Shown in pieces: positions 9,582 through 17,120 of a DNA stretch of 64,000 nucleotides (the first letter of the stretch is position 1; the number at the start of each line of letters is the position of its first letter). The translations under genes and the position numbers were made by a program. The notes below the pieces were generated by a model. The model was not told the origin of the DNA. It did no database searches and was given only the letters and a program-made list of their open reading frames with translations. This DNA comes from an uncultured bacterium (GTDB lineage: Bacteria; Verrucomicrobiota; Lentisphaeria; Victivallales; UBA1829): NCBI GenBank assembly GCA_949297765.1, contig CASFTV010000002.1, positions 62,001 through 126,000 on the forward strand. The letters run 5' to 3'.

Positions 9582-10343
9582 ATGATGCAACGGTTTGAGA
9601 TGGGAAAAAAGAAACGGACGGCGTGGAGCTTCACCCTTGTGGAACTCCTCGTTGTAATTGCGATCATCGCGATCCTGGCCTCCATGCTTCTTCCGGCTCT
9701 GCGGTCGGCGCGGGCAAAGGGGCTGGATATTCAATGCACGTCGAATCTGAAACAGAATGCGCTGTATGTATTCCAGTATGCAGCGGATGTCTACGAGGGA
9801 CGCATTGTTCCGTGTCATCCGGGAAAGGGAAGCAGCTGGACGCAGTGGCAGTCCCTGCTGGTGAGTGCGTATTTCCGTTCTCACGGAAATACCACGCTGG
9901 ATTACTGGTATGTCAACGAGAAGATTACAAAAAATCGAATGCCGTTCGGCAGCTTTGCCTGCCCCGCCTCCGATGCCCCGGTAAAAAGCGGCGTCGACCG
10001 GCATTACGGACTCAACGCCTGCATTGCGGGATGGTCAAATCAGGTGCCCGACTGTCAGGGATCGCTGATCGATAAGATCAAACAGCCCTCCAATGTCTAT
10101 CTGATGATGGACATCGACAACACCTCCTCAAGTATTCAGTTCGGCGCCATGGGCCGCGACGGCGCCACGTCATGGAGAATCTTCATTTCTCCGCTGTATC
10201 CGATGGGGCGCCATCTCGCCGGAAGCGGGATCAACATGGCCTGGGTTGACGGACACGTCTCCGGCGTGAAGTTCAACGCCATCGCCCCGAGCTACTGGAG
10301 CGGAACCGCCGCTCAGAAAGCGCAGTGGGGCGCTCCGAACTGA
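9582..10343 (+). CDS. Pseudopilin-like protein, prepilin-type N-terminal domain
   Basis: 253-aa protein with a type IV prepilin N-terminus: basic leader ending KKKRTAWS, then [20 protein letters not shown] as the hydrophobic helix containing the invariant Glu at +5. The residue before the cleavage site is Ser, not Gly. The C-terminal half has the PVC-type H-Xn-DG signature ([19 protein letters not shown]), here with 11 residues between His and Asp-Gly rather than 9. Such proteins are massively expanded in Lentisphaerae and Planctomycetes and are thought to belong to a type II secretion or pilus-like envelope structure. The start at 9582 has AAGGAG about 9 bases upstream. It follows the GH2-like gene by 41 bp, likely in one transcript. 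Confidence 0.85.
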   Translation: MMQRFEMGKKKRTAWSFTLVELLVVIAIIAILASMLLPALRSARAKGLDIQCTSNLKQNALYVFQYAADVYEGRIVPCHPGKGSSWTQWQSLLVSAYFRSHGNTTLDYWYVNEKITKNRMPFGSFACPASDAPVKSGVDRHYGLNACIAGWSNQVPDCQGSLIDKIKQPSNVYLMMDIDNTSSSIQFGAMGRDGATSWRIFISPLYPMGRHLAGSGINMAWVDGHVSGVKFNAIAPSYWSGTAAQKAQWGAPN

Positions 10344-10501
10344 TCCGGAACACAATCCTGTTTCCGCAACTCTTCTTCCAAACGCCTTGCTCTTCCCGGA
10401 AATGTCGATCCGGATTCGATCCGTTGTTTTCTTCTCCGGGACGCTTCCGCCGCCCTTCCGCATGGTTTGTCTGAAATGGAGGACGGAAATTTTTTTGTTT
10501 C

Positions 10502-10599
10502 TTTGAAAAATTTTACATTTTGATTGTTTCATATGTTTTATTTCCTTTTTATCTTTGCTTTTTTGAGGTTTGGAAAACGAAAATGTAAAATTTTTCAAA
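10502..10599. repeat. Perfect 20-bp inverted repeat pair, likely LacI-type operators
   Basis: TTTGAAAAATTTTACATTTT (10502-10521) is repeated in exact inverted orientation at 10580-10599, with 58 bp between. Each arm is itself almost palindromic: TGAAAAATTTTACA (10504-10517) matches its own reverse complement at 12 of 14 positions. The centre-to-centre distance is 78-80 bp and the right copy ends 7 bases before the -35 box at 10607. This suits two dimer sites bridged by a looped repressor or activator, most simply the LacI-family protein encoded directly downstream. It is unlikely to be a terminator, because the loop is 58 bases. Confidence 0.6.
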
Positions 10600-10606
10600 C
10601 AGGGGG

Positions 10607-10635
10607 TTGACTTTTGGATTGATCTGTTGTATAAT
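10607..10635 (+). promoter_or_regulatory. Near-consensus sigma70-type promoter of the LacI/pseudopilin/hydrolase operon
   Basis: TTGACT (10607-10612), 17-bp spacer, perfect TATAAT (10630-10635), 29 bases before the LacI start codon. It is one of the strongest promoter matches in the window. Confidence 0.75.
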
Positions 10636-10664
10636 GTATAAAGCAAAGGAGATGAAAAACGGAG

Positions 10665-11636
10665 ATGCGGAAAAAACTTACCATTCAGAAAATTGCCGAT
10701 TTCTGCGGCGTGAGCGTGGCAACCGTTTCCCGTGTGTTGAACGGCAAGGACTGCGTCCGTCCGGAAATCCGCCGGAAAATTCTTCATTTTGTTCAGGATT
10801 TCGGATGGGACAGCAACCGGATCCAGTCCCGGCTTCTCCGGAAAACGGAAAAACACGCGGTTGTCGTGGCTTCGCTCGGGCTGCTGGATTCGACCATCTC
10901 CTTCAAGACGCTGGTTTCTCTGCTTCAGTCGGAACTGGGATACAAGGTTTCCGTAACCTTCGGAAGCCGGATGGATGCTCTTGTGGAATGCTGTCAGACT
11001 CTCCCGGAGCTGGTGGTGCTGTACGGAATCAGCGATCTGTTTGCGGAAATTGTGCAGGAGCTGCGGGGAAAAGGGGTTGCCGTCATAGCACTCGGCGAGT
11101 CGTTCGTCCACACCTGTCCGATCGTTTCCGTTGACTACCGGGATGTCGGAAGACGTGCCGCACAGGATCTGAAACAGGCCGGAATCCGGAAAATCGCGTT
11201 TGCCGGGCCTCTCGGCGAACCGGTGCATCCCGTTTCTCCGGAGGCGGTGAATATCCGCTCCATGCATGATCTGATCGCCGGGATCCTGGAGATTTATCCG
11301 GACCTCGCCCCGGAGGATATCGTCAGCGACAACTATGGAAACGACGCCGTCTTCCGCGAAATGTTCTTTAAAAAAAAATATGCCGGATGGATCATTTACG
11401 AAACTCCTCTTCTGACCACGGCCGGATGCGCTCCGGAATCCGTTCTGAACTCCACCCGGATCGTCTCTCTGCTTCCGGATCTCCGGACTCCCGTGCTGCC
11501 GATCGCCTGGCGGACCTACTGCAAAGGAAATGCAATGGCCCGTCTCGGAGAACTGCTGAAAAACACCCGCTATGAGGATATTCCTGCGGATGCGGAATAT
11601 TTTGTTCCCTTCCGCAAACTCGGAGAAGAACCCTGA
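10665..11636 (+). CDS. LacI-family transcriptional regulator
   Basis: 323-aa repressor-type regulator. Residues 1-60 form the LacI helix-turn-helix and hinge helix ([22 protein letters not shown]). The rest is a periplasmic-binding-protein-like effector domain that binds a sugar ligand in characterised relatives. The start at 10665 follows a GGAG; the AAAGGAGAT further upstream overlaps the predicted start of transcription. It is followed after 14 bp by a pseudopilin gene and then the 1483-aa secreted protein, so regulator and targets seem co-transcribed from 10607. The paired palindromes upstream are its most likely binding sites, implying autoregulation of the whole unit. Confidence 0.9.
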   Translation: MRKKLTIQKIADFCGVSVATVSRVLNGKDCVRPEIRRKILHFVQDFGWDSNRIQSRLLRKTEKHAVVVASLGLLDSTISFKTLVSLLQSELGYKVSVTFGSRMDALVECCQTLPELVVLYGISDLFAEIVQELRGKGVAVIALGESFVHTCPIVSVDYRDVGRRAAQDLKQAGIRKIAFAGPLGEPVHPVSPEAVNIRSMHDLIAGILEIYPDLAPEDIVSDNYGNDAVFREMFFKKKYAGWIIYETPLLTTAGCAPESVLNSTRIVSLLPDLRTPVLPIAWRTYCKGNAMARLGELLKNTRYEDIPADAEYFVPFRKLGEEP

Positions 11637-11650
11637 TCCCAAGGAAAAAG

Positions 11651-12430
11651 ATGAGGAAAACAATGCAAACAAAGAGAATGGTTGAATCGGATGGAAGAAA
11701 GAAATTCACTCTTATAGAACTCCTGATCGTTATTGCAATTATTGCGATTCTTGCGGCAATGCTTCTTCCTGCTCTGAACTCCGCGCGGGAGAAGGCCCGT
11801 GCCGTGAACTGCCTTTCCAATCTGAAGCAGACCGGGACGGCGACTCTTTCGTATGCGGGCGATTTCGACGATCTCGTGATTCCCGCCCGGTATCTGAAGG
11901 ACGGGAGCGCAGCCTTCTGGCCGGGACTTCTTCAGACATTGAAGTATGCAAACTGGAAAACGTTTCTCTGCCCGGAAGGGGAACAGGTCCTCTATACCAA
12001 AGCGACTTCGGACCGCGTTTCCAAGGCTCTCAACTGGCGGAACGGCTCAATGCCGGGAGCGACCGAAAGCAATGTCTGCTGGGAGGTCGGCGCATTTGGA
12101 ATCAACCGGGTGCTGACCTATGATTATGATCAGAATTCCTTGCCGGCCATTCTGCGCTTTACACAGGTGAAACGGAATTCTTCCGTTCTGCTGTTTGCTG
12201 ATTCCGCGCACAAGGACGATCTCACTCCCTGCTATACGGTGCGGAAAGATGCGACGCAGGTGCACCTGGTTTATCCGCGTCATCTGGGGGAACGGGTTTG
12301 CAATGTGCTGTATCTGGACGGTCATGCGGGCAGTGTCCGCTCCTCCATGCAAGGGATGACGGGCGTTCAGCAGTTCTATGCTTCCGGAGGAGCGTTCGAG
12401 GCAAATGCGAACGTCTGGACCGGAAAGTAA
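11651..12430 (+). CDS. Pseudopilin-like protein, prepilin-type N-terminal domain
   Basis: 259-aa protein with a prepilin-like N-terminus: basic leader (ending ESDGRKK), then [20 protein letters not shown] with Glu at +5 and the [12 protein letters not shown] continuation. The residue before the expected cleavage site is Lys rather than the Gly needed by classic prepilin peptidases. The C-terminus carries [20 protein letters not shown], an H-X11-DG variant of the processing-associated motif, identical in spacing to the pseudopilin at 9582. The start at 11651 follows AAGGA by 5 bases; the ATG at 11663 is an alternative. It lies between the LacI gene and the giant secreted protein, repeating the pseudopilin-plus-hydrolase arrangement seen upstream. 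Confidence 0.85.
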   Translation: MRKTMQTKRMVESDGRKKFTLIELLIVIAIIAILAAMLLPALNSAREKARAVNCLSNLKQTGTATLSYAGDFDDLVIPARYLKDGSAAFWPGLLQTLKYANWKTFLCPEGEQVLYTKATSDRVSKALNWRNGSMPGATESNVCWEVGAFGINRVLTYDYDQNSLPAILRFTQVKRNSSVLLFADSAHKDDLTPCYTVRKDATQVHLVYPRHLGERVCNVLYLDGHAGSVRSSMQGMTGVQQFYASGGAFEANANVWTGK

Positions 12431-12482
12431 AAATCGTTGTCGAATATAAAATTCATTCACGAAGAAGGAAAGGTTTGCTGTC

Positions 12483-15400
12483 ATGGAATGTCGTCTGCTC
12501 TGCGCCGCGCTGGTCTGCGCGTCGTTTCTGTGCGTTTCCGGGAAGCCGGAAAAAATCTGGAATGCGATCGTGTTTTCCAAAGGAGGACGCGTCGAGATTT
12601 CCGACGGGACTCGGGAAGGGTTCCGTCTGCTCTGCGAACAGGAGAAGGGAAAAGCGGTCAATGTTCAAGTTTGCGGAACGGTGAATGAATCCGTCCATCC
12701 GGGGCGTGTGCGGATGACCTTTTCCGCTCGCGCCACCGGGAAGGGGAACGGGGCGCTCGGCCTGGTCCTCAGCACAATCGAGAACGGGAAAAGCAAAGGG
12801 TGGTTCGGTCCCCGGATCCCTCTCTCCGATACAGAGTGGAAAAACTGTGAAATCCGTCTTGACGGGGCGTTCGGCCTGAAAACGGATTCCGTCCGGCTCT
12901 GGCAGGTGAAGTTCGGACTCAAAACAACAGGAGGAGATGCCCCTGTCGGAATGGAAATCCGTGATTTCCGGATCGTTCCGGAAGAGAAGGTGGCGTTCTC
13001 TCAGAAAGGAACTCGTATGATTTTCCCGGCTCAGCAGAAGAAAAAAGCTCCCGCAGGAAAAAAGGCGTCGTGGAGGATCATCTCCAGAGGCGACGGCGGA
13101 ACGTATCAGCTGAAGGAAGTTTCGCCGGAGACTTTTTCCGTGGTGCTGAAACGCAATGCGAAAGATGCCCCGGCGCGACTGATGCTGTGTCTGGATTTGA
13201 ACAAGGAATATCATACGCAGAACCGCCTCTTTTTCACCTGCCGTTCGATCAGCGGAAAGCCGATGACGATTCATCCGCTGCTGAGCTGCCGGATCGATGG
13301 GAAAACCGTTCTGAAGTTCGGACCGAAGCTGACGGTCTCCGGAAAGGCGGAAAAACAGTTCATGCTGGGAATCGACTCCGATTTCAAACTCGGAGATACG
13401 GTGCTGAAGTTCCTGCAGCTGAAATTTTCCGTTGATATTTCCGGAGCAAAGCCCGGAGAAGTCGTCGAACTGGACGTCAGCGGAATGCGGATCTGCATGC
13501 CGGAAGAGGCCGGAATGACTTCGGACCGTCCGGAAGTTCTGGTCCTCCCGGGAAAGAACAAGGAGTCTGCAACGCCCTCCGCGGACGCCGTGAAACTCTT
13601 TTTCATGCTCGACAACGAGGATTTTGCCACCGTGTTCTGCGGACGCGGAAATTTCCCGCGAGTGAAAGACCGCTGCCAGTTCCCCGGCTACCGCTCCTTC
13701 CTGCTGGAGACCGTGAAGGATCAGGCAAGACTGGCGGATTCTCCGGAAGAGGCGGATCTGATCGTCTATTCCGGCGCCCGCCCGGATCCGGCAATGGCGA
13801 AGCGGGTTGCCGCTGCCGTCCGGAAGGGAACCCCGCTCTATGTCGCGGCGGCGGTCGCCGATCCGGAAATCGAAACGCTGCTGCCGGTTTCCGTGAAGCC
13901 GCGTACCATCGGGACTCTGCCGGTCCGCCGGAAACTGAAGCCGGCACGGACTGGCGATCCTCTGTTTGAAGGACTCTCCGACGCCGCGTTCGGGCAGTAT
14001 TTTGACGCACGTCCCCGGAAGGGAACGGTCCGGCTTGTTTTTGAGGACGGCTCCCCCGCAATGGTCGAGGGCAGCGCCGGAAAAGGACGGGTGATCTGGT
14101 CCGCGCTGGGGCTCGGTTCGGATGTGATTGCCGGCCGCGCAGCCGAAGATCCCCTGCTGCTCCGGATCGTCTCCGAGACGACCGGAAAAACGCTTCGCGA
14201 ACCGCTCCGCACACCGCCTCCGTCAGAGAACGGCTGGCGGGAGGGAATCTCGGTGGAGAACTTCGGCCGTTTCGGATGGCTGATCGGCGACGGCCTGCTG
14301 GTCGAATCCATGAATGACGTTTTCGATGTCTCCAACGGCGCGGGACAGTACAGTTTCAAATCGCGCCAGACGCCGAAACTCTCCCTCGCGGAGTGGTCGT
14401 TCCGCCCGTTGAAGGGAAAGGCTTCCCCGAAAACGGTGAACTGGGCGTATATGTTCATGGAAACCGGAACATTTGAATATTCCGCCTCCTGCATCATTCC
14501 CGAGGCGTGGAAAGAGGAAAAGGTCAGCTTCACGGTGGAGGGCGGAATCGACGATCTGGCAGAGGTTTTCTTCAACGGACGCTCCATAGGAAAGGTCACG
14601 GAAGACATGCCGGAATACTGGCGGCGTCCCCATCGCTATTCCGTGCCGCGGGAACTGGTGAAGTTCGGCGGGGAAAACCATATCCGGATTGTCGTGGAGA
14701 ATCTGCGCGGAAGCGGCGGAATGGGAAGCTGTCCGGAACTGATCTGCCTGCCGTCGAAAGCGGAACGCTGGACCTTCACCGCAGACCGGATCAATGAACT
14801 CGGAAAAGGCGGCGTCATCGCCGATGCGGATGCGTCGCGCCGGTTCGACACCAGTCTCGCGTTTCCCGGAATCCGCTGGGAGATCTTCGGCAGCCGCATC
14901 GTCATGGGCCTGTTCAACATCGCGGACTATGCCGCAGTTCCGGAAGGAAAAGGACAATGGAACATCGTCGATCTGCGGAAAAGCGAATCCCTGCCGGTCA
15001 ACTGGGCGGAACCGTGGATTCTGCTGTTCCGCGACGGCGAATGCCGGCCGCTTCTGCTGGTCCTCTCGAAAAAACAGGACCGGATCACCGTCTCCAAGGT
15101 CGGAGCCACCGTGAACGGACTCGTATTCGAACGGCGCGGGGGAGTCGGCATGATTCTCCCGCTCTGGCTGAACGGGGCAACGGATGCGGACACCTCTTCC
15201 TGGAAGTCCGGAATTCCGGCGGCAGTCGCGGAGCGCGCCGCTTTCTGGGGGCCGAAGGCATTCTCCTATCCGGTGGCGGAAAAGGAGATGTTCCGCGTCG
15301 ACCGGAACGGAGGACGCGTCGCCATCCGGACCACATACACGCATCGGACAACGCCCAATGACTGGAATCGGAGCTGCCCGCCCTTTGCTCCGGTTTCGCC

Positions 15401-16934
15401 GCTCGCGTTTTTCACAAAAGGTCTTCTGTTCAAGTCGGCTCAGGCGGCAGACTGGAAGCTGGTGACCAATTTCGGAAGCTATGCGGCCCGGGAGAACTCC
15501 GATACCGTGGAATGGTCCCTTCCGCTGCCCGCTCCGGATTTTTCCCTTCTGCCGCGGATTGAGGCGGAACCGGAGGTTCGTGAATTGGCGGTTTCGCTGT
15601 TCCGGAAAGGACTCCTGTTCAACGCGGGCGGGGGAGCAAAAGAGCTCTCGTGGACTCCTGCGTATCCGGTTGGGGAGGCGTTCCCCGACTGCCGGAATGT
15701 GAACGCCCACGGCTGGCTGCACGGGATCAATCAGGTGCTGATCTCGCCGTTCGCTCTGGAGAAAAAGGATCTGGACCAGTTCCTCGCACGGGTCCGGCGC
15801 AAGACCATGGCCCCGGCCGAACTCTACCGCTACAAAAGCGCTCTCCGCTGGAGAGAGGAGCCGTTCAGCGGAATCCGGTACCCGATCTATTTCAACAACC
15901 GCCATCCGCACACGGTCCGGTTTGCGGAAGGATTCGGAAGTTCAATCAACTATGCGGATGCGAACGAGACCGCGCACATGATTCTGTCGACGGCCCAGAT
16001 GCTCGCGGACCGTCACGGACAGCGGGATTTTGTCCGGGCGAACGGCTCCTATCTGCGTTCGGCGGCACGGCTTCTGCTGGTCAGCGACGACTGGGCGTAC
16101 ATGTCGTGCCACTGCCGGGAATCGGGACTCTCCGCCACCATCGACATGCTGAACTGCGAATACGCATCCATGATGAAACTCGCCCGGATCGGTGAGATTC
16201 TGGAGGATGACGCACTCCGCGATCAGGCGCTCTACCGCGGCGCCCGCCGGCTGGTTCCGACGATCGCCCGCATGCTCTTCCGGGAGTATGCCGCAAAGAA
16301 CGGACTGCTCCTTTATCCCGCAAACGTGACGACCGGCGTCGGATTCTCGGAGCTCGGATTCAATTTCCGGAACCGGGGCATGAAGCCGATGTCGGTGGAC
16401 CTCTATGACATGAGTCAGGGAATCCCGCAGGATCTCGTCCCCCTCTACCGGAAATACTGTCCGGAGGCGGAACGCGCCTACTTTGAAAAGCTGGTTTTCC
16501 CCGCCCTGTTCGAAAAGGACGGCAGTTATTTCAGCGATCCGGCGATGCTGGACATTCTTGCACAGGCGTCTCCCGTGGAAGAGGCCGTCCTGCGGAAAGC
16601 TCTGCGGAAATGTATGGAAAAAGCCGCAAAGACCTACTCGTATACCTCCGACTGGCCGGGAATGACGGTGCCCTCCACATTTGGAAAGGTGCTCTTCCGC
16701 CTCTACGGAAAGGTCCGGATTCAGACGGCGAAAGATCTGGAAATCCGGGATTTTGTCTATGATCCCGCAGGAAAGGTTCTCCGTCTGTCGTGCCGTGCCG
16801 GATCGTCCCCGGAACTGGTTCTGGAGAGCGCTCTTTCCCCTGCGGATCCCGCTGTTTCCCGGTCGAAGGATGGACTCATCCGCATTCCGCTCCGCCCGGG
16901 AGAGGAGAAGAATCTGGTCCTCTCCTTCCGCTGA
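12483..16934 (+). CDS. 1483-aa secreted multidomain protein, probable polysaccharide-active, family unknown
   Basis: Large exported protein of unassigned family. Residues 1-20 are a signal peptide (LLCAALVCASFLCVSG). Residues about 20-350 hold two beta-sandwich-like regions. Residues about 370-560 look like a class I amidotransferase-like domain (ADLIVYSGARPDPAM; GKGRVIWSALGLGSDV), as in the trimerisation domains of GH42-type enzymes. Residues about 630-760 form a jelly roll with the GH2-style signature VFFNGRSIGKV. The C-terminal third (about 1080-1400) is helix-rich, with YADANETAHMILSTAQML and ESGLSATIDMLNCEYASM, reminiscent of an (alpha/alpha)-barrel lyase or hydrolase. The start at 12483 follows AAGGAAAGG. 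Catalytic residues cannot be named. Context with LacI and pseudopilin suggests substrate-induced glycan degradation. Confidence 0.75.
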   Translation: MECRLLCAALVCASFLCVSGKPEKIWNAIVFSKGGRVEISDGTREGFRLLCEQEKGKAVNVQVCGTVNESVHPGRVRMTFSARATGKGNGALGLVLSTIENGKSKGWFGPRIPLSDTEWKNCEIRLDGAFGLKTDSVRLWQVKFGLKTTGGDAPVGMEIRDFRIVPEEKVAFSQKGTRMIFPAQQKKKAPAGKKASWRIISRGDGGTYQLKEVSPETFSVVLKRNAKDAPARLMLCLDLNKEYHTQNRLFFTCRSISGKPMTIHPLLSCRIDGKTVLKFGPKLTVSGKAEKQFMLGIDSDFKLGDTVLKFLQLKFSVDISGAKPGEVVELDVSGMRICMPEEAGMTSDRPEVLVLPGKNKESATPSADAVKLFFMLDNEDFATVFCGRGNFPRVKDRCQFPGYRSFLLETVKDQARLADSPEEADLIVYSGARPDPAMAKRVAAAVRKGTPLYVAAAVADPEIETLLPVSVKPRTIGTLPVRRKLKPARTGDPLFEGLSDAAFGQYFDARPRKGTVRLVFEDGSPAMVEGSAGKGRVIWSALGLGSDVIAGRAAEDPLLLRIVSETTGKTLREPLRTPPPSENGWREGISVENFGRFGWLIGDGLLVESMNDVFDVSNGAGQYSFKSRQTPKLSLAEWSFRPLKGKASPKTVNWAYMFMETGTFEYSASCIIPEAWKEEKVSFTVEGGIDDLAEVFFNGRSIGKVTEDMPEYWRRPHRYSVPRELVKFGGENHIRIVVENLRGSGGMGSCPELICLPSKAERWTFTADRINELGKGGVIADADASRRFDTSLAFPGIRWEIFGSRIVMGLFNIADYAAVPEGKGQWNIVDLRKSESLPVNWAEPWILLFRDGECRPLLLVLSKKQDRITVSKVGATVNGLVFERRGGVGMILPLWLNGATDADTSSWKSGIPAAVAERAAFWGPKAFSYPVAEKEMFRVDRNGGRVAIRTTYTHRTTPNDWNRSCPPFAPVSPLAFFTKGLLFKSAQAADWKLVTNFGSYAARENSDTVEWSLPLPAPDFSLLPRIEAEPEVRELAVSLFRKGLLFNAGGGAKELSWTPAYPVGEAFPDCRNVNAHGWLHGINQVLISPFALEKKDLDQFLARVRRKTMAPAELYRYKSALRWREEPFSGIRYPIYFNNRHPHTVRFAEGFGSSINYADANETAHMILSTAQMLADRHGQRDFVRANGSYLRSAARLLLVSDDWAYMSCHCRESGLSATIDMLNCEYASMMKLARIGEILEDDALRDQALYRGARRLVPTIARMLFREYAAKNGLLLYPANVTTGVGFSELGFNFRNRGMKPMSVDLYDMSQGIPQDLVPLYRKYCPEAERAYFEKLVFPALFEKDGSYFSDPAMLDILAQASPVEEAVLRKALRKCMEKAAKTYSYTSDWPGMTVPSTFGKVLFRLYGKVRIQTAKDLEIRDFVYDPAGKVLRLSCRAGSSPELVLESALSPADPAVSRSKDGLIRIPLRPGEEKNLVLSFR

Positions 16935-16950
16935 AAGATCCCCATCGGAA

Positions 16951-16991
16951 AATCCGTCCTCCCGCTTCCCCCTGGAGGTGGAGGACGGATT
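16951..16991 (+). terminator. Rho-independent terminator of the LacI/pseudopilin/hydrolase operon
   Basis: Perfect 12-bp arms AATCCGTCCTCC (16951-16962) and GGAGGACGGATT (16980-16991), then CTTTTTCC. It lies 17 bases after the stop of the 1483-aa protein. Confidence 0.85.
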
Positions 16992-17041
16992 CTTTTTCCC
17001 CGGACGGAAAAGATTTATTTGAATAAATGAACTTTAAGAAC

Positions 17042-17069
17042 TTGCGCGGACGGAAATTTATGATATAGT
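17042..17069 (+). promoter_or_regulatory. Possible promoter of lptD
   Basis: TTGCGC (17042-17047), 16-bp spacer, TATAGT (17064-17069). The -35 is weak. A start near 17076 would exclude the in-frame ATG at 17070 and favours 17121. Confidence 0.35.
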
Positions 17070-17120
17070 ATGAACCAGGTATTTTTGTTAGAGGAACGAT
17101 TTATTGATGGAACCGATCGA

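Larger units (their letters stand above)
10344..10664 (+). other. Intergenic regulatory region upstream of the LacI regulator
   Basis: 321 bp without a gene. The first 150 bases show no recognisable structure. The second half is AT-rich and holds a pair of inverted operator-like repeats (10502-10521, 10580-10599) and a near-consensus promoter (10607-10635), both listed separately. Confidence 0.6.
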
